Below are positions 1-7,431 of a DNA stretch of 64,000 bases, piece by piece. Where the stretch lies: the IMG/VR virus record IMGVR_UViG_3300020581_000002, positions 1 to 64,000 of that record; one strand, written 5' to 3'. The stretch is from a virus. Numbering within the stretch: position 1 is the first letter of the stretch; each line of letters opens with the position of its first letter. A program made the translations under genes and the position numbers. The notes below the pieces were generated by a model that was given only the letters and a program-made list of their open reading frames with translations, did not search any database and was not told where the DNA came from.

Positions 1-686
1 CCTCCAGTCAGCGTGAGCGTCGGCGTATCGCCAGCAATATATCCAGTTCCCGGATTGAGCACCGTGATGCCGGTAACCTGCCCATTGCTGACAGTCGCCG
101 CGAATGTCGCCCCCGTACCATGACCGCCCGAAATGACGACTGCGGGCGGCGTCTGATAAGCCGCTCCAGCATTAGTCACCACAACCAGCGGCGATAACCC
201 GCCCGCCCCAAACGTCGTCGTGCCATCCCAAAGCCAATATCCGTTCGTCTGGTTGGAAACGGTAATGAGGTATTGCTGCCCCCACTGCGTGATCCCCTGG
301 TTGAGTACCGACGGATTGATAATCGAACCGGCCATTAATATCGTCGTGACCGCAAGCGTCGTCGTGTTGACCACGACCACCGAACCGTCAGACATAAACA
401 CAACGCAGTAGGGCGTCACTCCGATGTTGAAAAAATCGAAGAATACGATCGTCAGGGAATCGGTACGCGTGAAGATCGCACTGCCCACATCCCACAAAGT
501 ACGAAGTTGCCGCGGCCCGACCCGGATAAAACCGTCTATCCAGTAGCACTTCTCGTCCGGCACGCCGGTCCGGCCGCCCGACGTATCGAGTCCCATCCAC
601 TGATCGTGGATGAGAGGCTGCGGTCCCGCAGGGAGGTACGGGTTAGCCTGCTCTTGGGCTGCTTGCTCGGGCTGTTCGAGAGACAT
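1..686 (-). CDS. Gly-rich repeat virion protein, C-terminus cut by window edge
   Basis: The reading frame opens with ATG at 686 directly after the TAA of the upstream gene (687-689) and stays open to base 1, giving 228 codons without a stop. The N-terminal ~30 residues are Pro/Gln-rich. Residues from about 165 form a Gly/Thr-rich beta-repeat with units such as GTGATFAATVSNGQVTGITV followed by NPGTGY, the same repeat type as in two nearby head genes. It follows the adaptor-like genes, so it is probably a neck or tail-stem protein. The repeat could be a surface or adhesion module. No enzymatic motif is visible, and the function is inferred from position only. Confidence 0.75.
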   Translation of the reverse strand, partial: MSLEQPEQAAQEQANPYLPAGPQPLIHDQWMGLDTSGGRTGVPDEKCYWIDGFIRVGPRQLRTLWDVGSAIFTRTDSLTIVFFDFFNIGVTPYCVVFMSDGSVVVVNTTTLAVTTILMAGSIINPSVLNQGITQWGQQYLITVSNQTNGYWLWDGTTTFGAGGLSPLVVVTNAGAAYQTPPAVVISGGHGTGATFAATVSNGQVTGITVLNPGTGYIAGDTPTLTLTG

Positions 687-875
687 TTAGTAAGTCCAAG
701 TCCAATGCACTTTCGAACGCCTGACCATCCAGTTTCCAACTAAATACATTACTCGCCGCCAACGTGGATACGAATACCAGCGAGCCAAAGACTCTTGATT
801 AAGCCGAGCATTCAAATCGCAAAACCGCTGAAACATAGGGTCTTGCCCCTTTGCGTGCTCGCCAAAAGAACCCAT
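687..875 (-). CDS. Small basic hypothetical protein (62 aa)
   Basis: The ATG at 875 is preceded by GGGAGAATCTA. Longer in-frame starts would overlap the upstream gene and lack a ribosome binding site. The protein is rich in Trp, Arg and Tyr (RWYSYPRWRR, WMVRRSKVHWTWTY) and has no recognised domain. It sits between the adaptor-like gene and the Gly-rich edge gene in a gapless operon, so a small neck or tail-joining role is possible but unproven. Confidence 0.6.
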   Translation of the reverse strand: MGSFGEHAKGQDPMFQRFCDLNARLNQESLARWYSYPRWRRVMYLVGNWMVRRSKVHWTWTY

Positions 876-876
876 A

Positions 877-1806
877 TTAGATTCTCCCGTATCGATTGGG
901 CGCGCGCCCAACCCGCGCATAGTTGCTGTAGCGCAGCAAATGCATGTCAAATAGTTCGAGGTAGAACTTAGCAGCATTGAAATTTTGTAAGTCAAGGTAG
1001 CACAAATGGGCAGTAAAGTACTTCACTGCCTCGCTCCAAGGATCAGGGAGAATCTCGACGCTCAAGTCGGTCTTCAGGTCTTGCGGCAAGCACAGACAAT
1101 CCAGCTCGTACTGATACGCCTGCGACGGCAACGGATAAACAAACAAGCTTCCCGCCGTCCCCTGACCAAATTGAGCAGCGAACGCTGGCACATACTGGTA
1201 TTGAAACGGGTACTGGCGAATCATCGCCTGATAGTCGGAGAACGCCGCAACGTAGAGCGTGTAGCGATAATTCGCGTAAATCACCGACACCGTGCGCGCA
1301 TAATAGATCGCCCCCACACCGGGGAACGCGCTGAGATCGATGTCAGCGTAATTGTAAACCTCCAATCCCTGACTAAACTGCGTAGTCGCCGAGAGCACCG
1401 GCGTCGCCGCCGCCCCAGTTCCCCCGCCGCCCGAAAACGATATTTGCGGCTGAAAGTAACCGTAACCGCCGTAGTTGATATCGACTGTCGAGACCTTCCC
1501 GCCGCTGATCAGAGCCTGCGCAGTCGCCTGGCTGCCGTTAGGAAACGCCCCCATGCCTGAGGGAAAATCCGGCGCCGTGATCGTGACCGTAGGGGGGCTG
1601 GTGTAACCCGACCCGCCGGCCGTCACGCTCGCCGACACGATCGAGCCCGAGATCGGCGTGAGTACCCGCACGCACTGCGCGCGCATCGCCACCTCGCGGC
1701 GCGCGGTGTTGACATGAGCAATCATATCGAGCGGGTTGATCGACTCTTGACGCGCGTCGCGCAGGAGACGAGTGGTGTCTTTCAAATACTGATTCAGCGA
1801 CGCCAT
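877..1806 (-). CDS. Head-tail adaptor-like protein with Gly-rich insertion
   Basis: 309 aa, with a TGATG overlap to the preceding gene. The N-terminus (SLNQYLKDTTRLL, then HVNTARREVAMR) and the C-terminal half (alternating Tyr-rich strands, LPQDLKTDLSVEILPDPWSEAV, YLDLQNFNAAKFY) parallel the neighbouring 249-aa protein (LNQYLLQTQQLL, WINTARGQL, FAAYLALMSAQTNARIADAE). I read both as members of the SU10-type adaptor family that joins portal to tail in podoviruses. Between the N- and C-terminal regions, roughly residues 55-140 carry a Gly-rich beta-repeat (GGSGYTSPPTVTI, GGGGTGAAATP) absent from the shorter paralogue, so it looks like an inserted module. Family assignment is by pattern and position only. 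Confidence 0.6.
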   Translation of the reverse strand: MASLNQYLKDTTRLLRDARQESINPLDMIAHVNTARREVAMRAQCVRVLTPISGSIVSASVTAGGSGYTSPPTVTITAPDFPSGMGAFPNGSQATAQALISGGKVSTVDINYGGYGYFQPQISFSGGGGTGAAATPVLSATTQFSQGLEVYNYADIDLSAFPGVGAIYYARTVSVIYANYRYTLYVAAFSDYQAMIRQYPFQYQYVPAFAAQFGQGTAGSLFVYPLPSQAYQYELDCLCLPQDLKTDLSVEILPDPWSEAVKYFTAHLCYLDLQNFNAAKFYLELFDMHLLRYSNYARVGRAPNRYGRI

Positions 1807-2555
1807 CAGCCCGTCGCCTTCTGCAGACCGAGCTTGCTCGTAAGCGTCGGATCAAGCGCTTGTTCGTACTGGGAGCGCAGCACCGATGGGTTCGCAAATT
1901 GTCGCGCGCGCCCCATGAACGTCTTGTACTGCCCGAACAAACGCTCGGCATCCGCAATCCGCGCATTCGTCTGCGCCGACATGAGCGCAAGATACGCAGC
2001 AAAGAACGGTGCAGCGTCAGTCCATAAAAATGGAATTGCCTCCACGTCGCCGTCAGCCGCTAGCTTCTGCGGGTAGCAAACGCAATCGCAGCTGAGCACA
2101 TAGACCAAGTCGGGGGGCGAATCGAGGTAGAAACTCCCCGACGCGCCGCTCCCCGTGCTCTGCCCGCTCGAACCCTGAGCGAATTGACTCCACTCGACCG
2201 GCGGACCCGCCTGCGGCTCCGGGTTGTTCAGCGAGAACAGCTCAAACCACGGCCACGCTCGCGACTCAACGCGCTGGAAGCCGTCGCCAACCGCGTAGCG
2301 CACCGACCGGACGTGAATCACGCCCTGCACGCCCGTCGTCGCCGCGACCCCGACGTTGATGGACGAGAAGTTGTAGGCGCGCTGCCCAATAACGGTCGGA
2401 ATCGTACCAATGGCACGGATACATTCACCCTCACCGGCGAGCTGCCCGCGCGCCGTATTGATCCACCCCGTGAGGTCAGACGTAGCGTAGAGTGGCGACG
2501 GCGCTGCCGGGTTCTGGAGAAGCTGCTGGGTTTGAAGGAGATATTGATTGAGCAC
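1806..2555 (-). CDS. Head-tail adaptor-like protein
   Basis: 249 aa, GTG start at 2555 with GGGAGGACTGCCG upstream. It has a helical N-terminus (LNQYLLQTQQLLQNP) and a WINTARGQLAGEGECIRAI segment, then beta-rich sequence, then a helical C-terminal third (FFAAYLALMSAQTNARIADA, YKTFMGRARQFANPSVLRSQY). This layout fits adaptor proteins of the SU10 type, which form the ring beneath the portal. It lies downstream of capsid genes and overlaps its longer paralogue by one base. A duplication followed by insertion of a Gly-rich module in the copy is the simplest history. Confidence 0.6.
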   Translation of the reverse strand: MLNQYLLQTQQLLQNPAAPSPLYATSDLTGWINTARGQLAGEGECIRAIGTIPTVIGQRAYNFSSINVGVAATTGVQGVIHVRSVRYAVGDGFQRVESRAWPWFELFSLNNPEPQAGPPVEWSQFAQGSSGQSTGSGASGSFYLDSPPDLVYVLSCDCVCYPQKLAADGDVEAIPFLWTDAAPFFAAYLALMSAQTNARIADAERLFGQYKTFMGRARQFANPSVLRSQYEQALDPTLTSKLGLQKATG

Positions 2556-2573
2556 CGGCAGTCCTCCCGCCGG

Positions 2574-2798
2574 TCACACGCGCCTCAAAACCGGGTTGGC
2601 AGGTGTCGATCGTCCAGCGTCCAGCACATAATACGCCTGCGATCCATCGGGGTTCAAGCACAGCAGCGGCGTATGAAGCTGCTGCGCCCGCGCCATGGCC
2701 CCCGGCGTCGCGCCCGAGTCGGGCAGCGTATGCACTTTTTGCGCAAACTTCTGCCCGATACCGGCACCCGTGACCGCAAGGCTATAGGTCTCAGCCAC
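2574..2798 (-). CDS. Small hypothetical head-module protein (74 aa)
   Basis: The GTG start at 2798 lies one base after the TAA of the Gly-rich head gene, with no clear ribosome binding site, so translation is probably coupled. The product is soluble with no known motif; it contains QLHTPLLCLNPDGSQAYYVL, which looks like a short beta-sheet. Its place between capsid and adaptor genes suggests a head-completion or decoration part, but nothing in the sequence proves it. Confidence 0.55.
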   Translation of the reverse strand: MAETYSLAVTGAGIGQKFAQKVHTLPDSGATPGAMARAQQLHTPLLCLNPDGSQAYYVLDAGRSTPANPVLRRV

Positions 2799-2799
2799 G

Positions 2800-3990
2800 T
2801 TACGCCGCCGGCTGGATGATGCACACGTCGGGCTTGGAACCCATCGTCAACGAAATGGTGCTGGTGCCCACGATGGTGCCGGTCGTGGCTGTGACCGGAT
2901 CGGCAATGAAAAGCGGTGACGGCGCCGAGAAGAACAGTCCGCTATCGTAGATCGTCCCGACCTGCGCCGCAATCGTGCCGGCACCACCGACCGTCAGCGC
3001 GATCTGCGCGGCACGCGGCCGCGCGCGAAGGAAAAGAAAATCCTCGCTGTTGGTGAACGTGCCCTGCGGCGGGTAACCGCCGACGGTCGTCACATATCCC
3101 AACGTACCGGCATCTCCTGAAATCGTCGATCCGCCGATCACCGACGCCGTGACCACGGTCTGAAGCATGACCGGATTGACGCTGCCCGCCGTACCGACGC
3201 CCGACACCACCAGCGAGATGTTTGCCGGGTTCGCAATCGGGTTGCCGGGGTTGGTGCAGAGCAGGCCGGTAAGCGAGCCCGACGCGCCGATCGTGAACGT
3301 AATGGTGCCGAGGGTGATGCCCGTCACGAGGTTCGGATCGGTCGGGTTCGGCAAACACACCGCGTTGAACGTCGTACCGGTGTAGCCGGCGCCCGGATTG
3401 GTGAAAGTGAAGCCGCTGACGGTCCCGCCCGAGATCGTCGCGTAACCCGACGCCGCGATGCCACCGACGCCGTTCGGGTTCGATCCCGCCGGCGGCGGCG
3501 AAGGAATCATCACGATCGGCGGCACACCATAGCCAGCACCCGCATTAGCGGTCACGATCGTCGCCGTGTTCATTGACAACTGGCCACCAACAATCGGCTG
3601 CCACGTCGAACCGCCGCCGCCGGTCACCGCGACCGTGGTCGATGCTTGCACGTAGCCCGAACCGGGCGCAATGATCACGCCCCACACCGGACAGCCAAGC
3701 CGGTTGGAGATGCGCAGGTTGAAGCCGTCACTCTTGACGTAATAGAGCCCGTCATTCCACGCCGCGGCGGCAGCCATCACCCACACGCCGGTGACGGGGT
3801 CGAGGAACTCCAATGTGAGGTACGAGCCAAGCGATATCGCCCACGTACCCGCAGGGATCGGGATCTGGTCGCCGGCATTCAGCGTGATCTTGTTGCTCGG
3901 CGCATCCAGCGGAGCGTTTTGCAGCTCGCTGGGATACAAATTCTGCGGCAACTGAAAGCCAAGGCCGGGACCTGACAGGGGAGCGGACAC
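2800..3990 (-). CDS. Gly/Pro-rich repeat protein, putative head decoration or fibre
   Basis: 396 aa with a GTG start at 3990 behind a strong AAGGAGG. Residues 1-110 form a beta-rich N-domain (IPIPAGTWAISLGSYLTLEF, VWGVIIAPGSGY). The rest is built from repeats of the form GxGY-x-PP-xVxI followed by GGTVSGFTFTNPGAGY, ending in SISLTMG-like beta strands. It lies directly downstream of the major capsid protein. Head-fibre or decoration function is inferred from this position and from the repeat, which is shared with the genes at 1-686 and 877-1806. Confidence 0.6.
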   Translation of the reverse strand: MSAPLSGPGLGFQLPQNLYPSELQNAPLDAPSNKITLNAGDQIPIPAGTWAISLGSYLTLEFLDPVTGVWVMAAAAAWNDGLYYVKSDGFNLRISNRLGCPVWGVIIAPGSGYVQASTTVAVTGGGGSTWQPIVGGQLSMNTATIVTANAGAGYGVPPIVMIPSPPPAGSNPNGVGGIAASGYATISGGTVSGFTFTNPGAGYTGTTFNAVCLPNPTDPNLVTGITLGTITFTIGASGSLTGLLCTNPGNPIANPANISLVVSGVGTAGSVNPVMLQTVVTASVIGGSTISGDAGTLGYVTTVGGYPPQGTFTNSEDFLFLRARPRAAQIALTVGGAGTIAAQVGTIYDSGLFFSAPSPLFIADPVTATTGTIVGTSTISLTMGSKPDVCIIQPAA

Positions 3991-4002
3991 TGGCTAACCT
4001 CC

Positions 4003-5055
4003 TTAGAACGAAGCGCTGAGCGGGGACAGATTATAGCCCCAGAAACCCGAGCTGGACTTGGCCGACACGTAGTCGTAGCCAACCACCACGACGCCCTGCT
4101 GCCCGATCTGCCCGAGCGGCACCAGCGAGTAGAAGCCAGAGAAGTCGAACGCGGCGTCCTCCGACAGGTACATCGCCGTGTACTTGACGTTGACCCCGAA
4201 CACGTTGCCCTGCGGCACGAAGTGGTCGGCGAAAATCGGCACGCCCGACACAATGAGGTTCGGGAACGACGACCTGATCTCGATGTCCTTGCTGCCGGCC
4301 CCCGACATGCCGGGATAGACGACCTGCTGCTCGTTCCCGATAAAGTCCTTATTGAGCGTCGCGTAATCGCCAGGCGCCATGACCACGAAAGTCGGCGCTT
4401 CGCCACCCGCGTTATTCGTGACGTAGGCGAGCAGCGTGGACATGGTCGAACGGGTGAAGCCGATCGTGCCGAGGTTGAACGTGCCCGACCCGAGGTTGAT
4501 GTACTGGCCCTTAAAGGCCGAATTGCCCGCAGCCGTGCGCGAGATGCCCCCGTAGGTCGGGAAGTTGGTCCCGTCGTCGAACGCATCCTGCATGCTGTTC
4601 GGAAACAGCGGGTTCGACGAGTTGTTCGTGAACGACAGCCGCGCCATGTTCTGACGCGTCACCGCAAATACGTCGTTCATGCGCGCCTTGAGAAGACTGA
4701 TCTCGCGATCGGTCGCCTGCAGCACCGTCTCGCCAAAGGGGAGCGGCACGGGCACGACCCAATAAGCGAGATTCCACTGGCCGTTTTGAACACCGGGCGT
4801 GATAACGGGACTGTTGAAGCCGCCGCCGTAGCCAGTAAATTGACCCTGTACCATGCTTTGTCCTTGCATTGGTACAGTAATCTGGTTGAGACCGCCGGCC
4901 GCACGCTGCGCGTTGCCGGTCATGTAAAAGAGGAAGGGGCTTCCAAAGTAAATTTGAACGAAAAGTCTGGGCACAAACGCCCTTCTCATAACAGCCGAAA
5001 GCTCGTTATAAAGGCTGCCCGCCGCTGGCGCGACGCCAATACCAGGAAGTGGCAA
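4003..5055 (-). CDS. Major capsid protein
   Basis: 350 aa, probable TTG start at 5055 with GGAGG five bases upstream. The order scaffold, this gene, head proteins, and the content fit an HK97-fold major capsid protein: an amphipathic N-terminus, a long helix-rich region (TDREISLLKARMNDVFAVTR), an AFDDGTNFPTYGGISR segment, and C-terminal beta strands (FFADHF-like IFADHFVPQGNVFGVNVKY, FYSLVPLGQIGQQG). No protease precedes it, only a scaffold-like gene. Identification rests on synteny and composition; no search was possible. Confidence 0.85.
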   Translation of the reverse strand: MPLPGIGVAPAAGSLYNELSAVMRRAFVPRLFVQIYFGSPFLFYMTGNAQRAAGGLNQITVPMQGQSMVQGQFTGYGGGFNSPVITPGVQNGQWNLAYWVVPVPLPFGETVLQATDREISLLKARMNDVFAVTRQNMARLSFTNNSSNPLFPNSMQDAFDDGTNFPTYGGISRTAAGNSAFKGQYINLGSGTFNLGTIGFTRSTMSTLLAYVTNNAGGEAPTFVVMAPGDYATLNKDFIGNEQQVVYPGMSGAGSKDIEIRSSFPNLIVSGVPIFADHFVPQGNVFGVNVKYTAMYLSEDAAFDFSGFYSLVPLGQIGQQGVVVVGYDYVSAKSSSGFWGYNLSPLSASF

Positions 5056-5069
5056 ACTAGCCTCCTACG

Positions 5070-5663
5070 TTAGCGTCGCGCTTGTCCGCGAATCTCGCTC
5101 AACGCTTCGCGCGCGAGCTTGTCCACCACGAGCGTTGACTGGCCCTGCGACTCGATGAGCTTCTTAAGGTCCACTTGGTCGTCAGCCGGCGGCGCGAGGA
5201 AATCCCACGGTCCCGAACTAGCGCTGGTCGCGACCGGCGTCTGCGGCGGATGCTCGCGAAGGAAGTGAGCCCAAGCAATCTTCGGCTTGGTGATACCCTC
5301 CTCCTCCATAATCTTGCGCACAGCTGCTTCGCCCTCAGCAAGCAGGCCGTGGTTCCGACGCAAATCTTCAAAGTCACGCTCGATGCCAGCACTCAGGTCA
5401 GAGAGCTTCTTCTCCTGCTCGCGCGCTGCCTTCTCGTCGGCGAGCTGCTTCTTCAGTTCCTCGACAGAGGTTTGGAGCGGCGCCACGCGCTGCTCAAGCG
5501 GATCAGGCTGATCCAGCTCGGGGATCTCGGCTTTGGGATCGAACGCCTTGTTGGCCTCAAGCAGCTTGCGCCGCGCGACGGGATTCTTCATCCACGCACC
5601 GATCTGCTCACGCAGCTTGCGGTTAGCGCGAACTTCCTCCTCGTCCACTTCGATAAGCGCCAT
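5070..5663 (-). CDS. Scaffolding protein
   Basis: 197 aa from ATG 5663, which overlaps the TGA of the preceding gene (TGATG); an in-frame GTG sits one codon upstream. The protein is acidic and Glu/Lys-rich with a long predicted coiled coil (about residues 55-100: VEELKKQLADEKAAREQEKK) and a basic C-terminal tail. This composition, and the position immediately before the major capsid gene, are typical of phage capsid assembly scaffolds, which are removed from the mature head. Confidence 0.75.
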   Translation of the reverse strand: MALIEVDEEEVRANRKLREQIGAWMKNPVARRKLLEANKAFDPKAEIPELDQPDPLEQRVAPLQTSVEELKKQLADEKAAREQEKKLSDLSAGIERDFEDLRRNHGLLAEGEAAVRKIMEEEGITKPKIAWAHFLREHPPQTPVATSASSGPWDFLAPPADDQVDLKKLIESQGQSTLVVDKLAREALSEIRGQARR

Positions 5664-5842
5664 CACTTGGTTCCGATGCTGCTACCCGCGTTCGGGATGT
5701 GGGAGATGGTCATGGCGGGCGACGACGCCTGCGCCGGCAAGTGCGACTTGCGTCCCTGAATGTCATCCGACTCCATATCGACGCGCACGATCTGCTCGTC
5801 CGACTTGGGGATCGACTTGGCGGAATTGTGAAAAAGGTCCAT
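5663..5842 (-). CDS. Small hypothetical protein (59 aa)
   Basis: The ATG at 5842 follows AGGAGATCCTA, an excellent ribosome binding site, and overlaps the TAA of the upstream gene (TAATG). Its own TGA overlaps the scaffold ATG. The product begins MDLFHNSAKSIPKSDEQ and is hydrophilic with no cysteines or membrane segment. The tight coupling on both sides makes it a real gene. Function unknown. Confidence 0.7.
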   Translation of the reverse strand: MDLFHNSAKSIPKSDEQIVRVDMESDDIQGRKSHLPAQASSPAMTISHIPNAGSSIGTK

Positions 5843-6039
5843 TAGGATCTCCTATGTAAGTCCTCAACAAAAGCTGCTTTCAGCCGAAGCGCATCAGCGC
5901 AATTAGCCCCATCATTTTTCGAAAGATGGATAGTCCGATTGCTAATTCCACGACGCTCGATACGTGCAGCGAGCGCCAGCAACTCCTCAACTTCGTGTTG
6001 CGAAGGACGCGGCAACAAGACCTCTCCCTCAATAAGCAT
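5842..6039 (-). CDS. Small hypothetical protein (65 aa)
   Basis: Start chosen at ATG 6039 because GAGGAAGGGTC lies immediately upstream; an in-frame TTG ten codons earlier has no such site. The sequence MLIEGEVLLPRPSQHEVEEL suggests a small alpha/beta protein, possibly of the kind that modulates a larger complex. It overlaps the 3' end of the preceding gene by 11 bases and the start of the next. Function unknown. Confidence 0.65.
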   Translation of the reverse strand: MLIEGEVLLPRPSQHEVEELLALAARIERRGISNRTIHLSKNDGANCADALRLKAAFVEDLHRRS

Positions 6040-6202
6040 GACCCTTCCTCGGCCTCGCGACGTGTTCAACCGATCGGCCGGACAAATGCTGTTCGCCGGA
6101 CAAGAGCGGTGTGCCGGGCAGCGTGTCCTCGCGCACCATGGCGGTCGCCGTGTTCTCGTACTTGGACGGCATCTCGTCCTTGCACTTGAAAATGTCGGTC
6201 AT
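6029..6202 (-). CDS. Small hypothetical protein (57 aa)
   Basis: The ATG at 6202 overlaps the TGA of the 125-aa gene (ATGA), indicating coupled translation. The product starts MTDIFKCKDEMPSKYENTA and ends in an Arg-rich tail (VEHVARPRKGHAY). No domain is recognised. It belongs to the run of very short genes between portal and scaffold. Confidence 0.65.
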   Translation of the reverse strand: MTDIFKCKDEMPSKYENTATAMVREDTLPGTPLLSGEQHLSGRSVEHVARPRKGHAY

Positions 6203-6576
6203 GCAGCCATCCCTTGCTGCCCAGCCTGCTGGCCCCCGGCGCCGCCCTGCTTGAGCGCCTGCATCTGCTGATTCGCCTGGGTAGCGCGCATCATGGTGTT
6301 CTCAGCCATGCTCTTCTGCCCAGCCGGCGTCACCGACCCAGGCGGCACGTGCTTGGCGAGCGAGCCGAGCGCCTTGAGCACCGCGGCGCCCACCTCGGAC
6401 GTGGCGCCGAGCATCGGGACGAGTTGCTGAAGCTGTTCGACGATCATGCCAAGTTTCTGGAGTCCGGCGGCCTCGTACCCCTTATTGGGTGTCGGGCCCG
6501 TCGCCGACGACACGCCCATGGGGGGAGCTTGCGCTTGAGCGCCGCCGGGCATTCCAGCTTGCGGGGTGACGGGCAC
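6199..6576 (-). CDS. Pro/Gln/Gly-rich structural protein (125 aa)
   Basis: GTG start at 6576 with a weak ribosome binding site. The N-terminal 30 residues are Pro/Gly/Ala-rich and disordered. Residues 35-75 form a hydrophobic helix-rich core (LGMIVEQLQQLVPMLGA, AAVLKALGSLAKHV), and the C-terminus is Gln/Gly-rich. This design is common among minor head proteins located between portal and scaffold. No catalytic motif. Confidence 0.65.
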   Translation of the reverse strand: MPVTPQAGMPGGAQAQAPPMGVSSATGPTPNKGYEAAGLQKLGMIVEQLQQLVPMLGATSEVGAAVLKALGSLAKHVPPGSVTPAGQKSMAENTMMRATQANQQMQALKQGGAGGQQAGQQGMAA

Positions 6577-6591
6577 TGTGTGGCAGCCTGT

Positions 6592-6636
6592 TTACTTGCG
6601 CCGGCCGCGTCGCCCACGCCGATTGTACGTCAGCAT
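6592..6636 (-). CDS. Arg-rich 14-residue peptide
   Basis: The ATG at 6636 has CCAGGAGAGTCACT upstream, a consensus Shine-Dalgarno at ideal spacing, and the frame reads MLTYNRRGRRGRRK before TAA. It is the first reading frame of the minus-strand run below the plus-strand island. The strong ribosome binding site and very basic sequence argue for translation. It may bind nucleic acid or act as a leader peptide, but at this length chance cannot be excluded. Confidence 0.4.
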   Translation of the reverse strand: MLTYNRRGRRGRRK

Positions 6637-6761
6637 AGTGACTCTCCTGGTTGCGCGTGGAACTATTCCCACGGTTACGCTCAAGAATCCTCGCTGCCCT
6701 TGTGAATCTCAATAGACTTTGTTATGGAAGTTCTAGGAGCTATCAGGACATCCTTGCGCGC

Positions 6762-6959
6762 ATGCCATCCATAGACCAATTCCTCGATGTCAGAGACTGC
6801 GCCAGGATACTCAAAATGAGCACGCGATTCGTCTATCTTGCACTGCGTTCAGGGCGAGGACCGCGCTACCAGCGTTGGGGAGGCGAAAGAGGCCGCTACC
6901 GGATACGCTACTCCGACCTGATGCGATGGGCGCAAAGACCAAACGGAAAGGAACGCTGA
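6762..6959 (+). CDS. Excisionase/AlpA-like HTH protein (65 aa)
   Basis: MPSIDQFLDVRDCARILKMS, then TRFVYLALRSGRGPRYQRWG and RYRIRYSDLMRWAQ, matches the winged MerR-type fold of phage excisionases and AlpA regulators: a helix-turn-helix selecting residue pairs before the GRGPRY wing. It is on the plus strand inside a minus-strand head module and overlaps the next gene by TGATG. Possible roles are directionality factor for the serine recombinase at 15.0-15.7 kb, or a local regulator; both are inference. Confidence 0.65.
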   Translation: MPSIDQFLDVRDCARILKMSTRFVYLALRSGRGPRYQRWGGERGRYRIRYSDLMRWAQRPNGKER

Positions 6960-7309
6960 TGTACTGCCTCACCATCTGCTTCGGACCGGCGGCTACGACG
7001 TGGGCGCTGATGTTCAAAACGGAAGAAAAAGCGATCCAAGCACTGCAATTTGTCAACGAGCATGTGGACGGCAACTTCACTGACGATTTTGGTCAGACAA
7101 TCGCGCTAAAAACATCCGAACTTCACGGCGTCATGCTCGAAGACCTCGGCCTCAGCAAGCTCGCTCACATCGAGCGCGCACTCCACCAGGCGCGCATGCA
7201 AGCCGAAGGGCAAAAAATGGCGCAGACCGACCCGGCGCTCATGCACGCCGCGCGAGGACCGAACATCATCTCGCCGATGATGGGAGGCAATGGGAGATTT
7301 CCAACTTGA
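6959..7309 (+). CDS. Hypothetical protein (116 aa)
   Basis: The ATG at 6959 overlaps the TGA of the HTH gene and is preceded by AAAGGAACGCTG. The N-terminus (MYCLTICFGPAATTWALMFK) is hydrophobic, followed by an acidic helix with FVNEHVDGNFTDDFGQTIAL, then a Gln/Met-rich helical region ending in disordered Gly/Pro sequence. The pattern suggests a small cytosolic alpha/beta protein with a flexible tail. Cotranscribed with the HTH gene; function unknown. Confidence 0.65.
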   Translation: MYCLTICFGPAATTWALMFKTEEKAIQALQFVNEHVDGNFTDDFGQTIALKTSELHGVMLEDLGLSKLAHIERALHQARMQAEGQKMAQTDPALMHAARGPNIISPMMGGNGRFPT

Positions 7310-7326
7310 AAGAGAGGTGATGCCTT

Positions 7327-7431
7327 TTGAAGACCGGATGCCGACTCTGCCTAGTGGGCCTAGCCTTTTTCAGTGTACCAACGGTCCATGCCAGTTTTTA
7401 CGAAGCCCCGATACGAAAGTATCGGGGCTAG
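7327..7431 (+). CDS. Possible 34-aa signal-peptide protein
   Basis: TTG start at 7327 with AGAGG nine bases upstream. The frame reads MKTGCRLCLVGLAFFSVPTV, then HASFYEAPIRKYRG, and ends in TAG at 7429-7431 inside the shared hairpin. The N-terminus has the basic head, hydrophobic core and VHA cleavage site of a Sec signal peptide, which would leave a mature product of only about 11 residues. It would be the third gene of the plus-strand island. Short length and TTG start keep confidence low. Confidence 0.4.
   Translation: MKTGCRLCLVGLAFFSVPTVHASFYEAPIRKYRG
7404..7429. terminator. Bidirectional hairpin between convergent genes
   Basis: A perfect 11-bp inverted repeat AGCCCCGATAC / GTATCGGGGCT with a GAAA tetraloop. 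It lies exactly where the plus-strand island meets the portal gene, and contains the portal TAG stop (7428-7430). There is no T-run on either side, so it may act as a transcription pause or RNA-stabilising hairpin rather than a classic intrinsic terminator. Confidence 0.6.
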
